The position numbers and the translations under genes were made by a program. The notes under the pieces are model-generated. The model was not told the origin of the DNA and did no database searches. It saw nothing but the letters and a program-made list of their open reading frames with translations. Positions 13,686 to 20,064 of a stretch of 20,064 bases of DNA are shown here, piece by piece. Source of the stretch: CAYXWH01 sp964468755 (GTDB lineage Bacteria; Chloroflexota; Dehalococcoidia; Dehalococcoidales; RBG-16-60-22); NCBI GenBank assembly GCA_964468755.1, contig CAYXWH010000034.1, forward strand, positions 1 through 20,064, written 5' to 3'. Positions within the stretch are counted from its first letter, which is position 1, and the number at the start of each line of letters is the position of its first letter.

Positions 13686-15716
13686 ATGTATATCGTAATA
13701 CCGCTAATTGAATTATCGTTTTGCTCGGCGCTACTGGTGCTATTGACCATCAGCGGGCAGCGGCATATTGCCCGGAAACCCTTCGCGCTGTTCCTCTTGT
13801 TCATGGCGTTGTGGGGCTTCTTTATTTTCATGATGCGCGCCAGCACCAGTCTGGTAGACGCGCTCTTCTGGGAAAAATTCGTTTTCGGGGCAATACTCAG
13901 CGCCGCTTTGTGCTTCTACCTGTTTACCGTGACCCTGACCGACGCCAAATCACCAAAGCGGATACTGCTCCCACTCTCTATTGCTTATTTCGCTCTACTG
14001 GCCATGCTCCCATCCGGGCTTATCGTCAAGGGTATGCAGACGATGTGGTACGGTAAAGCCCCGATAATCGGTCCCCTTTTCTTCCTGTACGTGCTGTGCG
14101 TGTATATACCGCTTTCCCTTGGTCTGGCCAGGCTCATCAAGTACTGCAAGCGGTCACGAATCATTGATGAACGAACCCGTTACCAGTACATCATTGCCGG
14201 CATCATTGCCATGTTTGTCGGCGGTACTACCGATTACCTGCCCTCACTGGGCTTGAATATGTATCCGCTGGGTATCATCGGGAATATACTTTTCTGCATC
14301 CTGGCCACGATTGCCATGTTGAAATATGGGCTCATGGAAATACGGGTGGTCCTCAGGAAAGGGGCAACTTACTCGCTGACCAGCATGCTGATTTTCGGCG
14401 TCTTCGGCAGTCTCATCTTTCTTGTCAGCAGCATATTCCAGGAAATGATGAACCCGATATCCATAGTGATTACCCTGGCCGCTGTTTTCATCGTCGCCGC
14501 GGTATTTCAACCGGTTTTATCCAGGGTACAGCGCATTGTCGACCGGTGGTTTTTCCGCGAGCGGTACAACCACATTCAGGCACTCAAGAAATTTACCATG
14601 GAAACCAAGGGGGACCTGGATTTAAAACAATTATCATCGTCGCTGGTGACGACGGTCGCCAACGGCATGCAGAGTAATGGTGTCTACCTCCTGTTACCGT
14701 CACCCACGACTGGTAACTTCATTACCGGCTCATCGTGCGGGCAGAAGGGTAACGGACGAATATCGTTTTCAGCCAGCAGTCCCCTGATAGCTACCATGAA
14801 ATACCAGGACAACCTTATTGACGTCAATGATATTGACATTATACCGTCACTTAACAGCCTGCCGGATAGCGACCGCACCCACCTGAACAGGAATGCTATC
14901 GAACTCCTGTTGCCTTTGAAGAATAACGGGCACCTTATAGGCACCATGCTGCTGGCCAGTAAAAGCTCCGGAGAACCCTACTCGAATGAAGACCGTCAAT
15001 TGCTCAAAATGGTAGCCAGTGCCGTCGCGGTAAACATTGAAAACGCCAGCCTCTATGACAGTGTCAAGAGAGAACACAGCCAACTGCAACAAGCCACGGA
15101 CGGCATTATTCACGCGATGTCTCTGGTAGTAGAATCGAGAGACCCCTACACGGCTGGTCACCAACGGCGGGTTGCCGAACTCGCCCGTGCCATTGCCAGG
15201 GAGATGGGCATTTCCGAATGGCAGGTAATGGGAATCTACATTGCCGGGCTTCTCCATGATGTTGGCAAGGTGGCTATCCCGGCCGAGATACTCAGCAAGC
15301 CGGGTAAAATAAGCGAATATGAATTTAGCCTGATCAAAAACCACCCGAAAGTCGGCTATGAAATCCTGGAGCGGATAGAATTTCCCTGGCCGGTTACCCG
15401 GGCTATCCGGCAACACCACGAACGACTGAACGGGAGCGGCTACCCCGAAGGACTGTGTGATGAAGAGATTTTAATCGAGGCAAAGATATTGGCTGTCTCC
15501 GATGTGGTTGAAGCGATGTCATCCCACCGGCCCTACCGGCCCGCACTGGGGTTGGACGCCGCTCTGCAAGAAATTTCGGAACAAAGAAACATACTCTATG
15601 ACTCCGAGGTGGTGAACGCCTGTTTGCGGCTCTGTAATAAGCAGGGATTTGAATTTGAGAAATTAATGGCTGCAGCCACATCAAACCCCAAGGAGTACAC
15701 CATAACCAAGGCATAA
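13686..15716 (+). CDS. Membrane GAF/HD-GYP cyclic-di-GMP phosphodiesterase
   Basis: A 676-residue sensor. Residues 1-280 hold eight or nine membrane helices resembling the N-terminal 7TM sensor module of histidine kinases. A GAF-like domain follows (about 310-455), then a short helix and an HD-GYP domain (about 475-655). Catalytic residues are present: His492 (AGHQRRV), H524-D525 (LLHDVGK), H577-H578-E579 and G585-Y-P587 (HHERLNGSGYP). The enzyme should therefore hydrolyse cyclic di-GMP. The polytopic region and GAF domain would sense membrane or cytoplasmic signals. It follows GH3 by 33 bp and precedes a secreted protein gene by 69 bp; all are on the same strand. The ribosome site is weak (AGGGG at long distance), which fits coupling to the upstream gene. 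Confidence 0.92.
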   Translation: MYIVIPLIELSFCSALLVLLTISGQRHIARKPFALFLLFMALWGFFIFMMRASTSLVDALFWEKFVFGAILSAALCFYLFTVTLTDAKSPKRILLPLSIAYFALLAMLPSGLIVKGMQTMWYGKAPIIGPLFFLYVLCVYIPLSLGLARLIKYCKRSRIIDERTRYQYIIAGIIAMFVGGTTDYLPSLGLNMYPLGIIGNILFCILATIAMLKYGLMEIRVVLRKGATYSLTSMLIFGVFGSLIFLVSSIFQEMMNPISIVITLAAVFIVAAVFQPVLSRVQRIVDRWFFRERYNHIQALKKFTMETKGDLDLKQLSSSLVTTVANGMQSNGVYLLLPSPTTGNFITGSSCGQKGNGRISFSASSPLIATMKYQDNLIDVNDIDIIPSLNSLPDSDRTHLNRNAIELLLPLKNNGHLIGTMLLASKSSGEPYSNEDRQLLKMVASAVAVNIENASLYDSVKREHSQLQQATDGIIHAMSLVVESRDPYTAGHQRRVAELARAIAREMGISEWQVMGIYIAGLLHDVGKVAIPAEILSKPGKISEYEFSLIKNHPKVGYEILERIEFPWPVTRAIRQHHERLNGSGYPEGLCDEEILIEAKILAVSDVVEAMSSHRPYRPALGLDAALQEISEQRNILYDSEVVNACLRLCNKQGFEFEKLMAAATSNPKEYTITKA

Positions 15717-15785
15717 GATAAAAAATGACCGGTTTATATTCCCGTCTATATACATCTTGCACTGAGACGAAAGGAGTGGAGAAAC

Positions 15786-16340
15786 ATGAAAAAGAGGATT
15801 ATAGTATTCAGCCTGGTTTTAGCCCTGCTAATTCCTCTCCTGGTCCCGACTATGGCTCTGGCACAGAATAACCATACCTCATTTCAGGCAGAGGGAGTCA
15901 TCACTGACATAACACCGGGCACCGTGTTTCCCATGGGTAAAAGCGGGTGGTGGCGCGTTACCGAACGGGAGGTTTCCGGCGTATTATCAGGAGACCTCTC
16001 CGGCGATTTCACCCTGACCTACCAGGGGAAGTTCAAGCTGGATACCCAGGCCGGCACTTTCATCGGGACCATGGAATCAGGCGACTCTATGCTGAAGGTA
16101 TCCGGCACCACCGAACCGCTGGAACTGGTGCCGACCCCCTTTGGCACCCTGCTGCCCAAACTCACCATACAGGGGAAATGGCATTCTGTTGAAAAAGCAC
16201 AGGACGCAGGTGATTTCCAGGCCTGGGTTATCTTTGTGCCTACCGCAGATGGACATGTCGGCAGCATCATCGATAGCGCCTTTACCATGTCCGGTAGTAC
16301 CTTCCAGGCCGGATGGGGGCACGGAGAAGACGATGATTAA
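15786..16340 (+). CDS. Small secreted protein of unknown function
   Basis: A 184-residue protein with a clear Sec signal peptide: MKKR, a hydrophobic core (IIVFSLVLALLIPLLVPTM) and an ALA-Q cleavage site after about residue 26. The mature part, about 158 residues, is rich in Gly, Ser, Thr and alternating hydrophobic residues (GVLSGDLSGDFTLTYQGKFKLD, GTFIGTME, LKVSGTTEPLEL), which suggests a beta-sandwich or barrel. It ends in a His/Asp/Glu-rich tail (GWGHGEDDD) that could bind metal. I do not recognise the family. Strong GGAG ribosome sites precede the ATG. Adjacency to the HD-GYP gene suggests an envelope or extracellular factor controlled with c-di-GMP turnover, but that is inference. Confidence 0.8.
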   Translation: MKKRIIVFSLVLALLIPLLVPTMALAQNNHTSFQAEGVITDITPGTVFPMGKSGWWRVTEREVSGVLSGDLSGDFTLTYQGKFKLDTQAGTFIGTMESGDSMLKVSGTTEPLELVPTPFGTLLPKLTIQGKWHSVEKAQDAGDFQAWVIFVPTADGHVGSIIDSAFTMSGSTFQAGWGHGEDDD

Positions 16341-16451
16341 CTGACTACCAGAGCGTATACCTCAAATCTCCCGGCATTCTCAGCAACCAAGGCTCTTGTT
16401 GAGTGAATAGTGCCGAAGACAATAAAAATGCAAGGAAAGGGACATAGTGCC

Positions 16452-16589
16452 ATGATAACCAATCTAATCAAAACAGTCCTGGCCCTTTACCGGTATTTTA
16501 AGGATAACAGCTACCTGTCACGGCAAAGAGTTATACCGGTAAAGGTGCTGTCTTCCGATGTTCGTTCCATGAAGTCCGATTCTACCTAG
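16452..16589 (+). CDS. Possible 45-codon small gene
   Basis: An ATG-initiated frame in an otherwise empty 282-bp gap. AAGGGA lies about 9 bases upstream, a usable ribosome site. The product begins with a short amphipathic/hydrophobic helix (ITNLIKTVLALYRYFKD) and then a basic tail with Ser-rich end. The YRYFKD stretch faintly recalls the start of DUF1232 proteins, but the membrane helices of that family are missing, so a remnant is possible. The frame contains both arms of a 13-bp inverted repeat, which is an alternative explanation for this DNA. Low confidence. Confidence 0.3.
   Translation: MITNLIKTVLALYRYFKDNSYLSRQRVIPVKVLSSDVRSMKSDST
16484..16545. repeat. 13-bp perfect inverted repeat with 36-bp spacer
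   Basis: CCTTTACCGGTAT (16484-16496) and ATACCGGTAAAGG (16533-16545) are perfect reverse complements. Each arm contains the self-palindromic octamer TACCGGTA. It lies between the convergent secreted-protein and DUF72 genes, so it could be a long-loop RNA hairpin, a paired operator or a small repeat element. Confidence 0.6.
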
Positions 16590-16622
16590 ATCAATAACCA
16601 ATATCAGCGAGCCGCCTGTACT

Positions 16623-17501
16623 TCATTCCTCCGCCGGCTCTTCTTCCTTTAGCGGAATCTGGACCGGAATATCTTGGAAAGGCAGTTGCAGGGCTTTCAT
16701 CATATCAACCGCATTCCTCGGGGCATACCCCTGCCAGTGATTATTGAAAAAGGCAAACAGCAACCGGGGCCGCTCCGCCGCCGACCTCACCCTATCGGTT
16801 AACTCCACTATCTCTTCCGTCGAGTATAAATACCGGTAGCGGGTTTCACTGTCTCCCGTCCACCACGTCTCGGCATTTCTGCCGTGGAAGCGGAAATAGG
16901 CGATATCGGCGGTTATCGGCAAGTCCGCCGCCACCGAGGACTTGAACCTGGGTTCATCAACGTGCACCCAGGCAACATTGTTTTCGCTGAGCAACCGCGC
17001 GGTCTCGTCATCATCGCTCCAACTCCGGTGTCTCAGCTCCACCGCCATTCGGTACTGGCGAAACGCTCTGATCACCGCATACAGCACCTGCTTCCCGTAG
17101 GCATCATTCTTAAAACCGGGCGGGAACTGTGCCAGTAAAGCGCCCAATTTACCGGATCTGGCTAAGGGCTCGATACTGCGGTTAAACACATCAACGTCCT
17201 TCTGAGCTATAACCGCTTCTTCACCGGTGGCTTCCCGGTACATCCTGGGGTGAGTAAATTTCTGCCATAGCTTCACCGTGAAGAGAAAATCATCAGGAAC
17301 GCGACGTACCCAGTTATACGCATACCCCGGGTTTGGCGGCCGGTAAAAAGAGCTATTAATCTCCACAGTATTAAAGAACTGGCGGTAATACTCCAGTTCA
17401 TTGATTTTGCCGGCAGGATAGAAATAGCCGGTCCATGTCCCCTCACCCCGGGGATACGACCAGCCGGATGTGCCGATGTAGAGCTTCGCCGGACCTACCA
17501 T
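16623..17501 (-). CDS. DUF72 (YecE-like) family protein
   Basis: A 292-residue protein of the usual length for the DUF72/YecE family, a TIM-barrel-like fold. Family signatures: YIGTSGWSYPRGEGTWTGYFYP at the N terminus, NTVEINSSFYRPP, VKLWQKFTHPR, LLAQFPPGF, VELRHRSW, YFRFHGRNAETWW and the closing FAFFNNHWQGYAPRNA. Biochemical function of the family is not firmly established. An acidic tail (LKEEEPAEE) follows the domain. Start ATG has AGAGGG seven bases upstream, and a good minus-strand promoter lies just before it. It is transcribed alone or after the MFS gene with a 125-bp gap holding its own promoter. Confidence 0.92.
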   Translation of the reverse strand: MVGPAKLYIGTSGWSYPRGEGTWTGYFYPAGKINELEYYRQFFNTVEINSSFYRPPNPGYAYNWVRRVPDDFLFTVKLWQKFTHPRMYREATGEEAVIAQKDVDVFNRSIEPLARSGKLGALLAQFPPGFKNDAYGKQVLYAVIRAFRQYRMAVELRHRSWSDDDETARLLSENNVAWVHVDEPRFKSSVAADLPITADIAYFRFHGRNAETWWTGDSETRYRYLYSTEEIVELTDRVRSAAERPRLLFAFFNNHWQGYAPRNAVDMMKALQLPFQDIPVQIPLKEEEPAEE

Positions 17502-17533
17502 CTCCGCACCCTCTCAACCAAAATTATATAATA

Positions 17534-17561
17534 ATTATAGTGCAACCGCAGCCAATGCCAA
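17534..17561 (-). promoter_or_regulatory. Promoter of the DUF72 gene
   Basis: On the minus strand TTGGCA (17561-17556) and TATAAT (17539-17534) are 16 bp apart, just before the gene. A second TATAAT-like stretch and the palindrome ATTATATAAT follow immediately, making a very AT-rich melting region. Confidence 0.65.
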
Positions 17562-17626
17562 ACGAAGCAGTCTACTTTTGCCTCCAGTTTAACGGCAAAC
17601 CGGCATGAGGCATACCCTGAAAGCGC

Positions 17627-18886
17627 CTACACCCTGCCCCGCTCCCCGGTAGCCGGTCTCAGCAACGCTGCCAATATAAGACCAACCGTGCCGATAGCGG
17701 CGCAAACCACAAAAGCCAGCTGATAGCTGCCGGTACCATCAAAGATGTAACCGGTCAGAAACGGGCCGAGGGCACCGCCAATGGTGAAGCCGAAACTCAC
17801 CATGCCCAGTATCATGCCGTGTGACCTCATCCCAAAAAGCGTCGCCACCAGAGGTGACTCGGCGGTGGTTATACCACCTACGGCAAAGTTGAGGATAATG
17901 GCAAAGAGAATAAACATCCAGAATTCGGTAATTGAAATCAGCCAGAACAAGCTGGCAACGGTTAGAATGGAGCCAATAACACAGACCATTTTATTCCCGA
18001 TTCTATCACCGACACCACCCAGCACCAGATTACCGATAATGCCCGCCCCACCCATAGCCGCCAAAATGGTAGCCGCACCGGTGGCAGAAATTCCCAGGTC
18101 GGTCGCATGCGGCACAATATGCACCATAATCGAAAACAGGCAATACCCCTGGCACAAATATATAGCCACCGACAACCAGAACTGCCCGGTCTTGGCTGCC
18201 TCTTTAAAGGGAATTCCCTCAGGTGCTGATAGTGTTCTTGGCTCGCCGCCTTTGCTCATCGGTCGGGATGACTGCCCCATCCGGGCCGGGTTACGCCGCA
18301 ATGCCTGCGCCGCCACAACACCAATTACCAGAACTGCGCCGCCCAGAGCCGCGCAGGCAACACGCCAGTCATAGGCAGCAATCAACCAGTCAGCCAACGG
18401 CGGTGTAATCAGCCCGCCGATACCTATACCGGTGACGACAATGCCCGACATAAGATTTCTTCGGGTAACAAACCACCGGGCTACCGTCGACAACAGTGGC
18501 ACCATGACCCCACCCATGCCAACCCCAAGAATTAATCCGTAGGATAAATATAGCTGCCAGAGGGAACCGGTCTGCGCCATGAGCAAATAGCCCAGACCGA
18601 CCAGGCAGCTGGATAGTGTCAGTACCACCCGGGGACCAAACCTATCGGTAAGTCCCCCCATGACCACCGCCAGCGAGCCCTGGATAATCATGGAAACCGA
18701 GACGACTCCGGATATCATCGCCCTGGTCCAGTCAAAGTCGGCGAGAATTGGCTTGAAGAAAACGCCAAAGACGGCACGGGTGCTGTACAGGGCTACCATG
18801 GCAAAGAACGCAGCCACAACCACGATATAGCCGTAGAACAACCCTGGTTTCGAACCCGACGGTTGCCGGACTTCCTGATTGGTCAT
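17627..18886 (-). CDS. MFS transporter, oxalate/formate antiporter-like (OFA) type
   Basis: A 419-residue, 12-helix major facilitator. The N-terminal half carries the loop 2-3 motif GGLTDRFGPRVVL and the second half the equivalent GGVGDRIGNKMV. YGYIVVVAAFFAMVALYSTRAVFGVFFKPI at the first helix, PLLSTVARWFVTRRNLMSG and GIGGLITPP resemble monocarboxylate/OFA-type permeases. A basic central loop (about 30 residues, RRNPARMGQSSRPMSKGG) joins the halves. Substrate is probably a small organic anion; this is inference. Start: a GTG 20 codons upstream (18946) is in frame, but the ATG at 18886 gives the normal cytoplasmic N terminus, and a short leader frame ends exactly on it (ATGA). The gene sits between DUF72 and the TetR regulator, all on the minus strand. 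Confidence 0.88.
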   Translation of the reverse strand: MTNQEVRQPSGSKPGLFYGYIVVVAAFFAMVALYSTRAVFGVFFKPILADFDWTRAMISGVVSVSMIIQGSLAVVMGGLTDRFGPRVVLTLSSCLVGLGYLLMAQTGSLWQLYLSYGLILGVGMGGVMVPLLSTVARWFVTRRNLMSGIVVTGIGIGGLITPPLADWLIAAYDWRVACAALGGAVLVIGVVAAQALRRNPARMGQSSRPMSKGGEPRTLSAPEGIPFKEAAKTGQFWLSVAIYLCQGYCLFSIMVHIVPHATDLGISATGAATILAAMGGAGIIGNLVLGGVGDRIGNKMVCVIGSILTVASLFWLISITEFWMFILFAIILNFAVGGITTAESPLVATLFGMRSHGMILGMVSFGFTIGGALGPFLTGYIFDGTGSYQLAFVVCAAIGTVGLILAALLRPATGERGRV

Positions 18887-18963
18887 CGCCCGTTCTTTTC
18901 GTCTAAGACACTGAGAATACCCGGCATCTCCTTTTCCCAAATACACTGGCCAAGCATCAACCG

Positions 18964-18972
18964 ATTATACCA
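18964..18972 (-). promoter_or_regulatory. Extended -10 promoter of the MFS gene
   Basis: On the minus strand TGGTATAAT is an exact extended -10 element (TG-n-TATAAT). The region 17 bp upstream has no good -35 box, as usual for this class. Transcription would start near 18957, about 70 nt before the ATG at 18886. Confidence 0.6.
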
Positions 18973-18988
18973 CAAGCCGCGCCGGGAA

Positions 18989-19065
18989 ACGATGAGCCAC
19001 TTGCCCTCAGATAGACCGCTGAAAATAACCGTTGAAAGCAAAAATTAGAATCCCTGGCTCATCGT
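18989..19065. repeat. 11-bp perfect inverted repeat upstream of the MFS promoter
   Basis: ACGATGAGCCA (18989-18999) and TGGCTCATCGT (19055-19065) are perfect reverse complements, 55 bp apart, in the gap between TetR and MFS genes. The inner arm begins about 17 bp upstream of the MFS extended -10 element. Confidence 0.55.
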
Positions 19066-19137
19066 AAATTAAAGTTTATTCACCTTCACCTGCATATTTC
19101 GCCGGAACCTCTTTGAAGATTGACGGACTGCCCGGTC

Positions 19138-19725
19138 TTACCCGTTAAAGCCATAGGTGAACAGGGTTATCAGGTCAGCCATCAGCTTGGGATTGTTTTC
19201 CACCCTGCCCAGGAGGACCGGACTATTGTATAAACCCTGGCGTAATATTTCCAGATAAACCATGGCTGCTTCCGGGGAAATCTCCGGTTTAATACAGCCC
19301 TCTTTCTTACCGTCTTCGATTACGTCAAACATAAGCTGAGTGATTTCATTCTGCCAGATGGACTCGATAAACTGCCGGATTTCCGGGTTTCCGGCAACTA
19401 CCGTACGCAACAACTCCCCCTGGTACTGGCTGGCAATCTCACACTTATCGAAAACGATTGTCTCCAGTTTTTCCAGGAACGACCCTTCTCCCTTAATTAT
19501 TGCCCGGTATCTTTCCATCAAATCAAGGAAGAGCGTTTTGACCACATCACGCACCAGCGCTTCCTTGCTGCCAAAGTGGTTATAGATGGTAACCGGAGAC
19601 ACCCCGGCCTTGTGGGCTATCTCGCCGATACTGACCCGTCGAAAACCATAGGACTGAAATAACTCCAGAGCCGCCTGGCGAATGCTCTGTTTCTTTTGTT
19701 CCTTCCTGCGCTCAAATCCGTCCAT
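19138..19725 (-). CDS. TetR/AcrR-family transcriptional repressor
   Basis: A 195-residue regulator. The N-terminal DNA-binding domain (about 10-58) holds the TetR signature: RQAALELFQSYGFRRVSIGEIAHKAGVSPVTIYNHFGSKEALV. The helical C-terminal domain is divergent and would bind an unknown ligand. Start: an ATG-initiated frame could extend to 19776, but that codon lies upstream of the predicted transcription start; the ATG at 19725 has a perfect GGAGG six bases before it, so I use it. It is divergent from a membrane-fusion protein gene, the usual pattern for local repressors of efflux pumps (compare CecR and ybhGFSR in E. coli). The shared promoter region has two palindromes suited to autoregulation and pump repression. 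Confidence 0.93.
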   Translation of the reverse strand: MDGFERRKEQKKQSIRQAALELFQSYGFRRVSIGEIAHKAGVSPVTIYNHFGSKEALVRDVVKTLFLDLMERYRAIIKGEGSFLEKLETIVFDKCEIASQYQGELLRTVVAGNPEIRQFIESIWQNEITQLMFDVIEDGKKEGCIKPEISPEAAMVYLEILRQGLYNSPVLLGRVENNPKLMADLITLFTYGFNG

Positions 19726-19775
19726 TTTCTGCCTCCGAGGTATGTGCCGGTCATTTTTTTGTAATTTTTGTATCA

Positions 19776-19804
19776 ATTTTATAAAAAAGTATTGACAATG
19801 TCAA
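19776..19804 (-). promoter_or_regulatory. Promoter of the TetR gene
   Basis: On the minus strand TTGACA (19804-19799) and TAAAAT (19781-19776) are 17 bp apart. The start would fall near 19769, 44 nt before the ATG at 19725. Its -35 box is the mirror half of the palindrome that also holds the -35 box of the opposite promoter. Confidence 0.75.
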
Positions 19805-19820
19805 GGGTTATTTATATAAT
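19792..19820 (+). promoter_or_regulatory. Consensus sigma70 promoter of the efflux membrane-fusion gene
   Basis: TTGACA (19792-19797) and TATAAT (19815-19820) are exactly 17 bp apart, a full consensus match. The start would be near 19827, about 47 nt before the ATG at 19874. Such a strong promoter next to a repressor gene implies tight repression when uninduced. Confidence 0.88.
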
Positions 19821-19832
19821 ATTGTATTATAT
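19814..19832. promoter_or_regulatory. Putative TetR operator overlapping the -10 box
   Basis: ATATAATA-TTG-TATTATAT is a perfect 8-3-8 inverted repeat. It covers the -10 box of the plus-strand promoter and reaches the start site, so a bound repressor dimer would block transcription. The region is AT-rich, so chance similarity is possible. Confidence 0.5.
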
Positions 19833-19873
19833 GATTTAATATATTACATTAATTATACTATATGGAGGGCGAT

Positions 19874-20064
19874 ATGAAAAGAACCAGATTGGCTATTGTC
19901 TTCATTGTTCTGATAGCGGTTGCTGTTGGACTGTGGTGGGCGTTCGGGACTCACTCCTCCGATTCCTCATCGGAGCTGGTTACTTCCGGATTCATCGAGG
20001 CCAGGGATGTATCGATTGCGGTAGAGGTCGGCGGACGGATTGCCGATATTACCGCTGATGAAGG
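19874..20064 (+). CDS. HlyD-type membrane-fusion (periplasmic adaptor) protein, 3' end missing
   Basis: The first 63 codons of a gene cut by the window end. ATG at 19874 has GGAGG five bases upstream. The product starts MKRTR, then one membrane anchor (LAIVFIVLIAVAVGLWWAFG), then a short Ser-rich linker and a segment SGFIEARDVSIAVEVGGRIADI typical of the first half of the biotinyl-lipoyl domain of HlyD/EmrA-type adaptors. This protein would link an inner-membrane pump, probably ABC type, to an outer channel or act in a monoderm equivalent. It is divergent from the TetR gene and has a full-consensus promoter. The pump subunits should lie just downstream of the window. Confidence 0.85.
   Translation, partial: MKRTRLAIVFIVLIAVAVGLWWAFGTHSSDSSSELVTSGFIEARDVSIAVEVGGRIADITADE

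Noticed and set aside
17781..18374. 197-codon open frame on the plus strand
   Set aside because: Antisense to MFS membrane helices; its low-complexity Pro/Ala/Ile composition is typical of a shadow frame.
19758..19787. TTTGTAAT...ATTTTATA resembling the 36-bp shared element
   Set aside because: Spacing is 3 bp shorter, identity is confined to A/T-rich runs, and it lies between the TetR promoter and gene in the wrong direction to drive either gene.
1..20064. CRISPR arrays, tRNA/rRNA genes, insertion sequences, prophage
   Set aside because: I saw no regularly spaced repeats, cloverleaf-like sequences, transposase or phage genes in either strand.

Overview
The window is about 20 kb of a dense bacterial chromosome with moderately GC-rich coding sequence and AT-rich promoters. 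The gene content suggests an anaerobe: a large DMSO-reductase-family molybdoenzyme, a flavin reductase-rubredoxin fusion beside a flavodiiron protein, a MASE3/multi-PAS histidine kinase, a stand-alone Lrp/AsnC RAM domain and a bacterial GH3 enzyme. This mix fits Chloroflexota of the Dehalococcoidia type best. That placement is inference; there is no rRNA or other phylogenetic marker here. I see no tRNA, rRNA, CRISPR array or insertion sequence.

Layout. 1-2438 (+): 3' part of a molybdopterin oxidoreductase gene. 2591-4553 (-): a tight five-gene operon, read right to left as a 36-residue membrane microprotein (new here), a zinc ribbon, a RAM-domain protein, a PfpI/DJ-1 protein and a Crp-family regulator. 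4706-8687: a divergent two-component pair, an OmpR-type response regulator (-) and a MASE3-PASx4 histidine kinase (+), each with a near-consensus -35/-10 promoter. 8783-10719 (+): Hrb-type flavin reductase-rubredoxin and FprA flavodiiron protein, closed by a strong terminator. 10988-11782 (+): an orphan LuxR-type response regulator. 12051-16340 (+): a GH3-family adenylating enzyme, a membrane HD-GYP phosphodiesterase and a small secreted protein, probably co-transcribed. 16452-16589: a possible 45-codon gene. 16623-18886 (-): DUF72 protein and MFS transporter. 19138-20064: a TetR regulator divergent from the start of a membrane-fusion (HlyD-type) efflux gene.

The most striking structure lies between 4553 and 10773. 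The divergent sensor/regulator pair is flanked on both sides by outward-facing copies of one 36-bp element. One copy (4606-4641, minus strand) drives the Crp/PfpI operon. The other (8681-8716, plus strand) drives Hrb-FprA and contains the kinase stop codon. The copies match at all 31 positions outside an equal-length 5-bp variable segment. The simplest reading is a locus in which the two-component system and/or the Crp-family protein controls two effector operons together. Given Hrb-FprA, these probably deal with nitric oxide, oxygen or redox stress. A GTGA-N6-TCAC site lies upstream of the left element, and the Crp-family protein has a CRP-identical RETVGR recognition helix, so autoregulation is plausible.

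At the right edge the TetR and efflux genes share an unusually compact divergent promoter. Its two -35 boxes form a single 13-bp palindrome, and an 8-3-8 inverted repeat covers the efflux -10 box. Promoter geometry also corrects several gene starts: the kinase starts at 5619, the TetR gene at 19725, and the HlyD-type gene at 19874.
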